NCBI GenBank assembly: GCA_016715405.1
Contig: JADKAE010000003.1
Span: forward strand, 62,001-126,000
DNA from: Saprospiraceae bacterium
GTDB lineage: Bacteria > Bacteroidota > Bacteroidia > Chitinophagales > Saprospiraceae
Length of the DNA stretch: 64,000 nt
Direction of reading: 5' to 3'
Shown piece after piece: positions 53,574 to 64,000 of the stretch. How positions within the stretch are numbered: position 1 is the first letter of the stretch; every line of letters begins with the position of its first letter. A model generated the notes under the pieces. The model saw only the letters and a list, made by a program, of their open reading frames with translations. It had not been told where the DNA came from and ran no database searches. The position numbers and the translations under genes are program-made.

Positions 53574-56532
53574 CTACATCCCCACCTGCACGCCCAGCAC
53601 AAACGTGCGCGTCGGATAATGCACGCCGCGGGTTTCATAGCCCGGAATGTAAGGTACGCCTTGTACAGGATTATACAGCCCTTCGAGGTTGTTTTTCAAT
53701 CGCACTTCGGGGTCGATGCCGGTGTATTTGGTCAGGGTAAACAATTGCTGGCCGGCGATATAAATGCGCAGAGGTAGTTTGGCCGATGCCGGCCATTCGT
53801 AACTCAGCACGAGGTTGTCCAGTTGCCAGAAAGAGGCGTTGTCTACATAAAAATCGGAAAATTGCTGGCGGTAACCAATCCCGATGCAGGCTGTTTTACC
53901 GCCTCTTCATGAACATTCATATTAAACTGCAGTTGCGCCGGCACACCGGTTTCGAGGCGGTGTACATTCACCAGACTGTGGCCCCTTACCCCCGGAAAAA
54001 CAGGCTCAGGTTCCAGCGCTTCCATTGTACATCGGTGCCTATACCGATGGTCGCTTTCGGCAGGCCGGTGCCGGCGCTGGCATAGTCTTCGTAGCATTCA
54101 CATGATCCGCCGTCGCGGTTGACATCCTGATACTCCCACAAACCATTACTGACTCCTTTAAAGACCAGGGTGTTGAAGTTGCCTACCGGCTCGCCTTCTT
54201 CCAGGTATAATTCCGTAGCGCCATAACTTCCGAATAAGATTCCTGAGTTGGCAAATTGGGGCAAGCCGTTTATAGTACCCAAGTCGGTATAGATAGACCT
54301 GTTCATGGCCAGATTACCCCATATTCCCCAATGCAGATTATTCTTACTCAAAAGTATAGCCTTCATGTTTAATTCAATACCCCGGTTTCGGATGGCGTAT
54401 TGGTTTACAAATTTTCGATTGAAATACCAGCTGGTAAAATCATTGGTCTCGAAAATAAGGTCTTCTGCATGGTTGGTATAGTAATCAAGCGACAAGGCCA
54501 ATTTGCCCCCGGATATCGCCACATCAATGCCGGCGTTGGTTTCTCTTCGGCTCTCCCATTGGAGGTCGGGGTTGGGGGATGTGACGGGACCATAGCTTTG
54601 CACAAAACGGCCGTTGTAGTAAAATGGGATAAACGGTTCATATAATCTGGCGGAGGTGATCCCATTGGCCGGCAGCGAGCCGCTAAGGCCGTAGCCGGTT
54701 CGCAAACGCAGGTATTCCAGCCGTTTGGACTTCAGGAAGTGGTTGAGTTCAACCGACAAGTTGGCGCCGTAAAAGTTGCCCCATTTGCTATTGGCGCCAA
54801 AGCGGGTAGCCCCCTCCCGGCGATAGGTAATAGTAGCAAATACAGCCCTTTTCCAATTATAGGCAGCCCGCCCAAAAAAGGCTACTAACGCAGATTCCCG
54901 GCGAAAATCTCGCAGGTCGCTTCTTAAGTCGTCGGGTTCGACGCCCCAATTATACCCCTGATTGAAGAAGTCCTGGTTGATATCCCAGATGTAGTCGTAG
55001 CCTTGCACCGCCAAACCCTGATTGGCGAATTTTTGATAGGCATAGCCGGCCATAGCGGTAAAGCCGTGGTTATTCGATTGCCCTTCGTATTGCAGGGTAG
55101 TTTCTGCGAGTTGGTTAGCCGTTTCGTTATATGCTCGATCGGCACGGCCTTTGGTAGCGTAGCCTGCATAAAAGCTCTGGGCAGAAACGAGCGTGTTTGA
55201 ATTTACATTGGTCTGCTGAAACCCGAGCCGCCCGGTCCAGGTAAGTCCCTTGGCAAGTAACAGGTTTGCTTGTGCATTTACTGTTCCAACCTGCTGCTTA
55301 CCCCTGCGCCTGATTTGCTCGAGCATGGCCACGGGATTGTAAGATTCGAATGTGAGGGTTTGATAATACCCCCCGTATTCGGGTCTGGAAGCATCAAATA
55401 TGGGCGCCGTGGGGTTGAAAGAAGCGGCATACCGCATGACGTCTCCTACTACATCCTGATAAGGGCGTTGGGTATAGCCCAGCTGTGCCTGGAGTTGCAG
55501 GCGATTTTTCCAGGCGTTGTGGCGCAGATGGAGCCAGCCGTTCCATTGTTCGAAATGGTTATTCGGCGTGATGCCTTCTGTGCGGCGATAATTGAGGGAT
55601 AGCCGGTAGCCGGAATTTCCGCTGCCCTGTGAAAACGCCAGTTGGTGTGCATGGCTGAAAGGCGAGCGCGTAATTTCGCGCGGCCAGTCGGTAGCGCTGC
55701 CCAAATCCAGGCTGGAAGGGTCAAAGATCAGGTTGGAAAAATCCTGCAGAGCGTCTCTGTATTGCTGCGCACTCAATACACGAGGATAGCGGGTAATTTG
55801 CTCGGCTGCAACATAGCCGCTATAGCTCACCTGAGTGTCGCTTTGGCCGGCGTTTTTTGTTCGAATCATAATAACGCCGTTGGCCGCCCGGGCGCCGTAG
55901 ATGGCGGCCAGGGAAGATTCCCGAAGTACGTCGATGGCGGCGATATCCTGCGGGTCGATGGATTGCAGGGAAGCCCCCGGGAATCCGTCGATGACTACCA
56001 GCGGCTGATTGTCGCCCAACAGGGTATGCACCCCGCGCTGATTAGCTTCGAAACTCCCCAGCGGATTGCTGCCGGGGCGCGACAAGGTAAGTCCCACAGC
56101 GCGCCCCCTGATGAGTTGATAAGGATGATACACATGGCCTTGCGTAAAATCGGCCGTTTCCAAATGGGTCGCGGCCCCTCCCAACTCCGATTGCCTGACC
56201 TGGCCATAACCGATTTGAATGGCCGGGTTTTTTATTTTATTGGGTTGAAATAAAATGATTTCGGGATTGGGATTTGAACCGACTACAAACTCAAAATCGG
56301 TGTACCCCACAAATACCTGTAGCGTATCGCCCTGCTGGGCGGCTAATTCAAACTTCCCCGCAGCATCGCTGGTGGTTACTTTACTCGTGCCTTTAACCTG
56401 GATGGTGACGCCTTCGACCGGCTTGTCGGCGGTGTCTTTGATTAAACCGTTGATTTGCTGGGAAAAAAGCAGGACGGGTGCAATGCCCCACCATCCAAAG
56501 ATCAACATTAAACGGAGCGCGTACAAAGTCAT
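53574..56532 (-). CDS. SusC/RagA-family TonB-dependent transporter without a SusD neighbour (two frameshifts)
   Basis: About 985 residues after repair. Signal region MTLYALRLMLIFGWWGIAPVL, CarboxypepD_reg-like domain (INGLIKDTADKPVEGVTIQV), plug motifs (PYQLIRGRAVGLTLSRPGSNP; SSLAAIYGARAANGVIMIRTK) and a barrel ending TRTFVLGVQVGM. Breaks: C5 at 53989-53993 (one G short on the coding strand; FFRG-VRGHSLVNVHRLE) and near 53893 (one base short; VKQPA-CIGIGYRQQFSDFYVDN). SusC normally pairs with SusD directly downstream; here the next gene is a CRTAC1-like lipoprotein. The CHU_C protein gene ends 18 bp upstream. Confidence 0.85.
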
Positions 56533-56549
56533 TATTCTGGGTTTTTGGT

Positions 56550-58492
56550 TTACCTAAATAAATTCAAATCACCGGAAACAACCACCTGTCGCCCATCTGA
56601 CAGGGTTAGTGAGGCCACGTATAAATACACGCCGGCCACTACAGGTTTGCCGCGGTGATATCCATTCCAGGAAAATCGGGGTCGTTGAGCTGACCATCAG
56701 TTTTATCAAAGACCACATTCCCCCAACGGTCAAAGATGCGAAGCCTGTCTATTGACCGTCCGCCTTTGCCCTGTAAGTAAAACACATCGTTGATACCGTC
56801 GCTGTTGGGACTAAAGGCATTTGGCGCGTATATGCGCAAAGCGGGCAACAGGTCAATTTTCAGGGTATCTGAGGCCACACAACCGTTCTCATCGGTGACC
56901 ACCAGGGAATAGATCGTGGTAGAAGTGGGCGCCACCAACGGATGCGGGCAATCGCTGCAACTCATGAGGGTATCGCCCTGGGCATTCCACTCGAATAGTA
57001 AGTCCGTGCCGGCATTAGTATTGCCCTGTAAAACGGTTTCGTCACCTGACGATACTGCCCGGTCGGGGCCTAAATCGACCCATAACGGCTCTAAAACGGA
57101 TTTAATTTCTATAGAATCTACGTATTCACCACAGGGCCCAATAGCTGTAAGGGTGTATACGCCCGGTGAGGAGATCCCAATGTGGTCGGTTGTTTCGCCG
57201 GAATTCCATTGATAACTCGTGGCTGTCGGGTTGGCCTCGATATTCCTCGATGAGCCCTGGCAAAGGAATAACAGCGTATCGGCTATCAAATCAGCAGCGC
57301 CAATGATGCGCAGAGGCGTGGGCTGGGGGCCTCCCGGCTGCCCGGGATCATCAGAAAGCAAGGTGCCGCCAAGCGCATAGGGAAACGGCCCCAGGGTGGC
57401 CTGGGATGCATAGGTTCCGGTCTGTAAACCCACTCTTACCACCACTTCTATCACATTCAAATCCAGCAGTGTCTGTACTTTTCTAATATGAAGAATATGG
57501 CTGCCTACCCCGCTTTCTATTATGCTTAAACTGGATAACCCCGATATGGATATTATTTCAAATCCTGATGGTAAGGTATCTCTCAACTCCGCCTGGCCGT
57601 AAGCTATCCCCGCTGTATTGAGTATTTCATAGCGATACGTCACTTCCGTACAAGGAAGCGTAGCTGCCGGCAAAACTTTTTTGTCAAATGTAATTTGATA
57701 GGGACAACTACAACCGTCGGTGAAACGGCCGCTCACCCAGGAACCCACCACACTTACCTGTCCATTGTGGGTATTGATTTGATATAGTTGGGTTTCGGGC
57801 CCTCCGGTGCTGCCATATCCAAAAAGCCGCCCTTGCTCGTCGTAAAACAACGACCCCATATTGAGCTGCGAATTGCCTCCCAGCATTGTGCTGGTCACAT
57901 TCCCTCCCGTACTGACATCTACAAGCCGGCGGGTATTGTTGTCAAATCCAACTAATATCCCGAAAAGCGGATTAAACGCCACATCTCCGATGCTCGAAGC
58001 CCAATCGCACACCACGGAGACGTAACCAGCATGGTAGGTAGGCCCCAACAATCCGATAGAATACATGACCCGGTCTACTTTTGTATCTCTGGTTCTGCCA
58101 ATAACATAGATGTTTTGCCCATTGGGCCCTATTTCTCCCGCGTAGTATTCATATTGCAGATCTAGTCCGTTGGGCACGCCCAAATCGGTTACGTTTCCTG
58201 CGCTGTTGATGCGATACAGGTTGCCATTCAGCGGATCAAGCCCGTAGAGATGTCCGTCTATTACGCTATACCCCAATGCATTAACTACTACATTGAGTTC
58301 TACCACGGCAGGATTAAAAACAGGTTGGCCGGTGGCAGGGTCGAGTGTCCAGCTTCGAAGTTGCGTGGTCTGTCCCACCGCAGGCGTTACAGCTATGTAC
58401 TTGTTGCGGTCGCACGGAAAAGGCTGCCCCTGCAATTGGCTCATTGCAAGGATGGCTACAAAAACCACCGCTATAGCTGCTTTCCACCACAT
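56550..58492 (-). CDS. Exported protein with gliding-motility-associated C-terminal domain (one frameshift)
   Basis: About 646 residues after repair. Signal peptide MWWKAAIAVVFVAILAMSQL. The N-terminal half is a beta-propeller-like domain (YIAVTPAVGQTTQLRSWTLD; LYGLDPLNGNLYRINSAGNV), followed by a DUF11-like conserved repeat (VTYRYEILNTAGIAYGQAEL) and Ig-like segments (SYQWNSGETTDHIGISSPG). The end is the type B T9SS domain: PNAFSPNSDGINDVFYLQG and RLRIFDRWGNVVFDK. One base is missing near 56667-56671; repaired, the end reads DFPWNGYHRGKPVVAGVYLYVASLTL...GDLNLFR with the stop at 56550. It is a T9SS cargo of unknown function. The start lies at the end of a repeat element. Confidence 0.82.
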
Positions 58493-58598
58493 AGTTATCT
58501 GTTCTCTGTTCTCCGTTCTCGGTTCTCTGTTTTCTGTTCAAGATTAACTGGCAAAGAAAAGGAACAGATAACGGAGAACCGACAACCGACAACGGAAG
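58493..58598 (-). repeat. Promoter-bearing inverted heptamer element upstream of the CHU_C protein
   Basis: Minus strand: four GTTNTCN heptamers, core GTTCCTTTTCTTTGCCAGTT, then AATCTTG and about eight AACAGAG-type heptamers (AACAGAA, AACCGAG, AACGGAG) up to the ATG at 58492. Shortest of the four clear copies; its -7 box is TTTCTTTG (58552-58559). Confidence 0.9.
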
Positions 58599-61500
58599 TT
58601 ACCTACCAACGGCAAACACCACCGGCACATCATTATTCCTCGCCACCAGCACCAATCGCGAATTGGGTCCGGTTTTCAGCTCCACTATATCCCGCACTTC
58701 GCCAAAAATCTTAACCCCGCTTTGAGCAGGCGACAAAGGTGTAAAGCGGGCATTGCCCTCTCCTTTGAGGAAAACGCCGAAACTGGCGTCATAGCGGCCC
58801 ACCTCGGGTTTGGAGCGATAAAAATTGCCACCCATCAAAATGTCTTGTAGCCCGTCGCGATCCAGATCGGTAATCAGCAAACCGAACATGGGCGCCATTT
58901 GGGCTTCTACAGGCAGAGCCTGAACAGAAAAAGCGCCTTTGCCATCATTGATCAGCAAAACACTGCGAAATTCGTAGACTTCGTGTTTGAGGGCGCCTTT
59001 CAACTGTTCGGGGGTGAATATATCTGTAATGGTCTGGTCTTTATAACTTTCGTATTTGAGGTATTTTTTCTTCAACCCCGGCATTTGGCTCACCAGCTCG
59101 TGGCGCAAGACCATAGGGTACGATTTGTCGCCGTTGTACATGCAAATGATTTGTTCCGCAGAGCCGTTTTGGTCGAAATCGTTGATGTACATGGTCACGG
59201 GTTTCTCTTTGGAGGCTCTGAACCGGGAATTGAGGCCGTGGTTGCCGGCCACGATATCGAGGTCGCCGTCGTTGTCGAGGTCGGCGGCTTTCAGGCAATT
59301 CCACCAGCCGCTGGTGGATTCCAGGCCGGCGGAGCTTTCCCTGTAAGCGCCGTTCGTATTGATAAAAAGCTTGATGGGCATCCACTCGCCCGACAGCAAC
59401 AGGTCGGGGTCTTTGTCGCCATCGAAGTCCATCCAAAGCACATCGGTCACCATGCCTACTTCGCGCATGCCGGGCGCAACGGTGGCAGTGATATCGGTGA
59501 AGTTGCCCTTGCCGTCGTTTTGCAATAGATATCCATTGGTGGGCACGCCGTATAAAAACGGCCGCAACCTCACGCCGACAAACAGGTCGAGGTCGCCGTC
59601 GTTGTCGTGATCGGCCGCTTGTACGCACGACGAGCTTTCAAAACCAGTGGGCAGGTATTGCGGCGAGCGAGAGAAATTGCCGCGCCCGTCATTGAAATAT
59701 AGCCTATCCAGCAAGCCGGTAGAGCCTGTGGAAAATTCGTTGCCGCCGCTGCACACATAGAGGTCCAGGTCGCGGTCGCCATCGGCGTCAAAAAACAAAG
59801 CATCAGTATCTTCCGATAGTTTATCTTTTTCAAAAACAGCTTCGTTGACCGGCTTGAAGCGAGCACCTGACAATTGCAGATACATCCTGCCTGCCTGGTC
59901 TTTGGCGCCGCCGATATAAAAATCGTCGAGGCCGTCGCCGTTGATGTCGCCGACGGCTACTTTGGGGCCGTCGGAGGAAAGCATGTGGTAGATCAACCTG
60001 TCGCGGTCAAAATCGACAAAGAGGTTTTCCTGGTGCCGAAAATCAATGCCGCCGTTGCCGGCAAGCGGAGTCAGTGTAGTCTTGATGGCAACTTTAGTTG
60101 GCTTACCAGCAGCCTCTTTGGCGTCAGCATGTTTTATCTGGACGGTCTGGTTGGTTTTTATCTGGGTCAAGACCGTTTTTTTACCGTCGTACCATTCTAC
60201 AACCAGCGAATCGAGTTGCGAGGTATTGCCCAAACCAAAATTAGGCCTTGGATCAACCGACGACTGAAATCCGCGCATGGGCATCTGCTCGAGATACCAG
60301 ATTTTGTCCCCGTGGTATGCCGTCAGCTTGGAACCCACCGCCCAACGGTTGCCTTTCTCGCCTTCGAGTTCTACTTTCAGGTAGTGGTGTTGGGGCATTA
60401 GGGCGCTGGTTTCGTTGCGATATACAAACAGGGGCATGTTTACGTTGTTCACCACCAGGTCGAGGTCGCCGTCGTTGTCGAGGTCGCCATAGGCCGAGCC
60501 GTTGGAAAGGAGGGCAGGTCGAGCCCCCATTCTTTGGCTTTGTTGGCGAATTTCAGGCCCCCTTCGTTGTGAAAAGCGTAGTTGGAAACCGGCGCTGAAG
60601 GAATGGCGTCGATGAGTTTTTTATAATCTACCCCATTTTGGGTAATGATCGAGCGTTTGGTTTCTTCGTTGGCAATAAAGTTGAGGTAGTCCTGGTTGGT
60701 GAGGTCCTGGAAGATGCCGTTGGCCACAAAAATATCTTTGAGGCCGTCGTTATCCATATCGAAGATCAAAGCGCCCCAGCTCCAGTCGGTGGCTTCTACG
60801 CCGGCCAGGCGGCCGATTTCGCTGTAGGTATCGTCGCCGTTGTTGAGCTGCAGCATGTTGCGGGTATACTGATGGAAATAGCCGCTTTGCTGCGATAATT
60901 GAAAGCGATTCCAACTGTCGAAAGTGGTGGCGGTTTTCAGGCGCTCGTTGGGTTGGGGCAACATTTCAGTAACGAAAATATCGGCCCAGCCGTCGTTATT
61001 GATATCGGCCATATCGGCGCCCATCGAGGCGGCGCTGATAGACCCCATTTGTTGTTCGAGTTGTTCAGAAAAGGTACCGTCGCCTTTGTTGATATACAGG
61101 TAGTCGCGCTCGAAAAAGTCGTTCGACACATAAATATCGAGCCAGCCATCTTGGTTTACGTCGCCGACGGTAACGCCGAGCCCGAAGCCGATGATGCTGC
61201 CGTAAATGCCGGCCTGCTCGCTTACGTCGACAAACCTGGCGCCGTCGTTGCGAAATAGCTTATCGCCGCCCTCGGGATCGCGCTTTTCACGTTCATTTTT
61301 TCGCAGGTCAAAACTGCCGATGGCGCGATAAGAATTGTTGAGCAGGTACATGTCGAGGTCACCGTCTTTGTCGTAGTCAAAAAAAACGGCATGGGTCGAA
61401 AATCCCTGGTCGGCCAGGCCAAATGTTTCGGCTTTTTCCGAAAAGGTCAGGTCGCCGTTATTGATAAAAAGTTCGTTTTTTTTGTTGTCGCCTTCTACAT

Positions 61501-61909
61501 CCCCCGAATTACATACGTATATGTCGAGCCTGCCGTCGCCGTTGACGTCGGCCATGCTGACTCCCGTGCTCCAGCCTTGCTTGCCCGCTACGCCCGCCTT
61601 GTCGGTGATATCTTCAAACTCAAAATTGCCTTTGTTCAAAAAAAGTTTGTTATCGCCCATATTAGCGGTGAGGTATACGTCAATGAGCCCGTCGTCGTTG
61701 ATGTCGCCCATGGCTACCCCGCCGCCGTTGTAGAAATTGCGGTAGGTGTAGATATTAAAATCTTTGATGAATTTTAGTTTGTTTTCAAACTTCATCCCTG
61801 TGCGCCGGGGCGATAATTGGGTAAAAACGGAGTCAGCCGCTTTATCGTTGGGGCGGCAACTAATAGCCAGCACGAGCGCCAATAAAAAAAATGTATAGTT
61901 ATTACGCAT
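58599..61909 (-). CDS. CRTAC1-like lipoprotein with FG-GAP/VCBS repeats and ASPIC/UnbV domain, copy 2 (one frameshift)
   Basis: About 1104 residues. Lipoprotein signal MRNNYTFFLLALVLAISC. FG-GAP calcium motifs: DINDDGLIDVYLTAN, DVNGDGRLDIYVCNS, DYDKDGDLDMYLLNN, DVNQDGWLDIYVSND, DLDNDGDLDLVVNNV. ASPIC/UnbV region: NRWAVGSKLTAYHGDKIWYL and MRGFQSSVDPRPNFGLGNTSQ. A second propeller follows with DINGDGLDDFYIGGAKDQ. The break is at AAA 60506-60508 (one T short on the coding strand): LPSF-SNGSAYGDLDNDG. Similar in layout to copies 1 and 3. It begins the run of genes that leads to the second SusC; gap to the lipoprotein upstream 15 bp. Confidence 0.87.
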
Positions 61910-61924
61910 TCCCTTTGTGTTGTG

Positions 61925-62500
61925 CTAATCGAGTACACTGTTGTTTTTCTTGTCTCCCGGGTCGATGCTCATATCCGTAATGAGTCCCCTTACCAGCATG
62001 TCGTCTTTTATCCAAAGGGATATCCGCCGGTTGCCGTCTATATGCACGAATACGGAGTGCCCCTTTTTACCTTTGATTTCCATGAATTGACCGCCGTACC
62101 AGCGCTCGAATATCCGGATGACGTCTTGAATCAGTTTGTCTGAATACAATTCTTTATTCCAAATCGCCCAGGCATCATACGAAAAGGTCAACCGCATTTT
62201 ATGGATTTTGTCTTCGTGAAAATCGGGATAAAAATACATTTTCCCGGGCGCTTTGAGTTCGCCCAGCGCGTATTGTACCGAGGCATTCTGGGGTCCTTCT
62301 TTTACCAGCCCCTGCTTGTTGAGCTGCCAGCAGTGCCCAAAAAAATCTTTGGCCGGCATGCCCAGGTAAATGCCCAAAAACAAGCTGTCGTGGCGCTCCC
62401 CCGTGGCCAGTTCTTTTGCCATCTGGCGCCGGTATCCACTCATCGGATCGCACGACCAGCAGGCCATCATTGTTAGTAGTAGTAACAGTATTATTCTCAT
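61925..62500 (-). CDS. Small lipoprotein of unknown function
   Basis: 191 residues from ATG 62500 (MRIILLLLLTMMACWSCDPM); the earlier ATG at 62551 lies in the repeat and adds no signal sequence. Lipobox ACWSC. The mature part is soluble and mixed alpha/beta (FLGIYLGMPAKDFFGHCWQL; KMYFYPDFHEDKIHKMRLTF; WIKDDMLVRGLITDMSI). I do not recognise a family. It lies between two CRTAC1-like genes and may be co-transcribed with copy 2, 15 bp downstream. Confidence 0.65.
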   Translation of the reverse strand: MRIILLLLLTMMACWSCDPMSGYRRQMAKELATGERHDSLFLGIYLGMPAKDFFGHCWQLNKQGLVKEGPQNASVQYALGELKAPGKMYFYPDFHEDKIHKMRLTFSYDAWAIWNKELYSDKLIQDVIRIFERWYGGQFMEIKGKKGHSVFVHIDGNRRISLWIKDDMLVRGLITDMSIDPGDKKNNSVLD

Positions 62501-62503
62501 TGT

Positions 62504-62589
62504 TTTTTCTTTGTCAGACAAACTTTTAGACTTTCGGACTATGAGCGCCAAAGTCTTACAGTCCTAAAGTCTTACAGTCCTAAAGTCCC
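62504..62589. repeat. GACTTTA/GGACTGTAA inverted repeat
   Basis: Left: AGACTTTCGGACTA. Centre: TGAGCGCC. Right: AAAGTCTTACAGTCCT in a 16-bp period (about two and a half units). The right arm is the reverse complement of the left and abuts the stop codon of CRTAC1-like copy 3 (62590-62592). Confidence 0.8.
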
Positions 62590-64000
62590 CTAATACCCCC
62601 ACACCTCCAACGACGCATTATTGCGGGCTACAACAACCCGTTTTTTGTTTCGGTAGGTTATAGTTTGCAAATTTCGTATTTCACCTTTTACAAAAAAACC
62701 GCTGGAAGTGGCGGGCCATTCCTTGAAAGCGCCCTTGCCATCACCCGTCAACAATAGCCCGTAGGTGGCATCATAGATACCCAATTCGGGTTTAGCATGG
62801 TAAAAATTTCCACCCAACAGCATATCTGTTTTGCCATCGCGGTTCACGTCTTCGAGTGCAACGGCATACACGGGTGCAAATTGGGCTTTTGCCGGCAGGG
62901 GTTTTATCGCAAACCGCCCCTTGCCGTCGTTGATCAGCAGGCAACTCTGCAACTGAAAAGCTTCCAGTTTGACGGAGTTGGCCAGCAAGTCTTCGGGGAA
63001 GATGTCTTCTACCTGTTGTTCTTTGTAGCTGGTATATTTGAGGTATTTCTTTTTTAAAATGGGAAGCTGCGCGACCAGGTCGTGGCGCAGTACCAGCGGG
63101 TACGATTTATCGCCGTTGTAAGCGCATAAGATATGGTCTACCGAGCTGTTGCCGTCAAAATCGTTGATGTACATCGACAGCGGTTTGTCGGCAGCGGCTT
63201 TGAGCCTGGCATTGAGGCCGTAATTGCCGGCTACCAGGTCAATGTCGCCGTCGCCGTCGAGGTCGCCGGCTTGCAGGACATTCCAGAAGCCGTTGCTTTT
63301 GTCCAAACCCGCCGCTGTGGTGATGTCAGTGAGTTTGCCGCCGTCGTTGCGAAATACCTTAATAGGCATCCATTCACCCACCACGACCAGGTCGGGGTCT
63401 TTGTCACCGTCGATATCCAGCCAGGCGGCATCGGTCACCATGCCTATCTTGGCTAAGCCGGGAGCAAGTTGGGCGACGGCGTCGGTGAATTTTCCTTTGC
63501 CGTCGTTGAGCAAAAGGTAACTGTTGGGCGGCACGCCATAGTAAAAAGGTAGCAAGCGCACGCCGACAAAAAGGTCGAGGTCGCCGTCGCTGTCAACATC
63601 GGCTGCCGCTACACAGGAGCTGCTTTCAAAACGGGCCACGGAAGGCAACGTTTGAGGGTCGCGCGTAAACCGGCCCCGCCCGTCGTTGATATACAAGCGG
63701 TCGAGCAAAGCCGTTGAACTCGTCGGAAATTCGTTGCCTCCGCTGCAAACGTATAAGTCCAGGTCGCGGTCGCCGTCGGCGTCAAAAAACAGGCTGCCGA
63801 TATCTTCTGATATTTTGTCTTTTTCAAAGGCTGGCTGACTGGAAACCTTGAATCCTCCCGCGGCGGTCTGTAGGAATAACTGCCCGGACTGGTCTTTGGC
63901 GCCACCCACGTACAGATCTTCCAGGCCGTCGCCGTTGACGTCGCCTTTTGACATTTTGGGACCTTCTTTCGACAACATATGGTAGACGAGCCTGTCGCGG
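62590..64000 (-). CDS. CRTAC1-like FG-GAP/VCBS lipoprotein, copy 3 (N-terminus beyond window)
   Basis: The frame is open to the right edge (RDRLVYHMLSKEGPK just inside it), so the 462 residues from the internal Met at 63978 are only the C-terminal half. FG-GAP motifs: DVNGDGLEDLYVGGAKDQ, DADGDRDLDLYVCSGGNE, DVDSDGDLDLFVGV, DIDGDKDPDLVVVGEW, DLDGDGDIDLVAGNYG, DVNRDGKTDMLLGGNF. The order of modules is the same as in the second half of copy 2, and phrases such as KDQSGQLFLQ and YKEQQVEDIFPEDLL correspond to copy 2. No break seen in this part. An upstream ASPIC/UnbV domain is expected outside the window. Confidence 0.87.
   Translation of the reverse strand, partial: RDRLVYHMLSKEGPKMSKGDVNGDGLEDLYVGGAKDQSGQLFLQTAAGGFKVSSQPAFEKDKISEDIGSLFFDADGDRDLDLYVCSGGNEFPTSSTALLDRLYINDGRGRFTRDPQTLPSVARFESSSCVAAADVDSDGDLDLFVGVRLLPFYYGVPPNSYLLLNDGKGKFTDAVAQLAPGLAKIGMVTDAAWLDIDGDKDPDLVVVGEWMPIKVFRNDGGKLTDITTAAGLDKSNGFWNVLQAGDLDGDGDIDLVAGNYGLNARLKAAADKPLSMYINDFDGNSSVDHILCAYNGDKSYPLVLRHDLVAQLPILKKKYLKYTSYKEQQVEDIFPEDLLANSVKLEAFQLQSCLLINDGKGRFAIKPLPAKAQFAPVYAVALEDVNRDGKTDMLLGGNFYHAKPELGIYDATYGLLLTGDGKGAFKEWPATSSGFFVKGEIRNLQTITYRNKKRVVVARNNASLEVWGY

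Noticed and set aside
1..64000. tRNA or rRNA genes, prophage or IS elements
   Set aside because: I saw no tRNA T-loop/acceptor pattern, rRNA segment, transposase or phage gene by eye; a tRNAscan or IS search would settle it.

Overview
The window comes from a member of the Bacteroidota, most likely a Saprospiria/Saprospiraceae-like bacterium. Evidence: four or five proteins end in type IX secretion (T9SS) sorting domains; gliding protein GldC and a gliding-motility-associated C-terminal domain are present; there are SusC/SusD pairs and FG-GAP/ASPIC-UnbV (CRTAC1-like) lipoproteins; dockerin-like plus cohesin-like modules occur in cell-surface proteins; and promoters carry the Bacteroidota -7 box TAnnTTTG rather than a sigma70 -10 box. 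Most genes are moderately GC-rich. A two-gene toxin-antitoxin cassette at about 9.1-9.8 kb is visibly more AT-rich.

Layout. 0-5 kb (minus): partial glycosyltransferase, YfhO-family membrane protein, an unrecognised 480-residue helical protein. 5-9 kb (plus): a large repeat protein with dockerin-like and cohesin-like domains and a T9SS tail. 9-16 kb (plus): DUF6364/PIN toxin-antitoxin pair, MHS-family transporter with its small membrane partner, a TIP30-like oxidoreductase, gldC, glutaryl-CoA dehydrogenase, OmpA-family protein. 15.7-21 kb (minus): 1551-residue T9SS surface protein and a winged-helix regulator. 21-25 kb: tryptophanase (minus), papain-like protease (plus). 24.5-27.4 kb (minus): engB, glycerolipid acyltransferase and Eri1-like exonuclease, apparently one operon. 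27.5-33 kb (plus): beta-barrel protein, the small SRP RNA, a GT-C glycosyltransferase, a TPR-like secreted protein, a beta-helix lipoprotein. 33-35.4 kb: lipoprotein, DUF2911 protein, LOG-family protein. 35.4-48.5 kb (minus): a polysaccharide utilisation locus (PUL) with two GH144-type enzymes, GH3, a multi-domain T9SS surface protein, SusC and SusD, best explained as beta-1,2-glucan utilisation. 49.3 kb: pdxH. 50-64 kb (minus): three CRTAC1-like lipoproteins, a second SusC without SusD, and a gliding-associated C-terminal-domain protein.

Two observations matter most. (1) Many intergenic gaps are filled by short-period repeats, mostly heptamers. The best-defined family has a left arm of (GTTNTCN)n, a core matching GTTCnTTATCTTTGCCARTT that contains a TAnnTTTG promoter box, and a right arm of (AACAGAG)n. 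The right arm is the reverse complement of the left arm. Four clear copies and one diverged copy exist; three or four of the five sit directly in front of a start codon and one lies stop-codon to stop-codon between convergent genes. Other gaps hold different heptamers, or 13/16-mers, with the same inverted layout. I do not know a described family with this architecture; the heptameric STRRs of cyanobacteria are the nearest analogy I know. (2) At least 13 genes carry about two dozen single-base frameshifts, almost all apparent losses of one base in or beside a homopolymer, with strong protein similarity continuing in the next frame. This looks like long-read consensus error rather than gene decay, so I annotate these as whole genes and give the sites.
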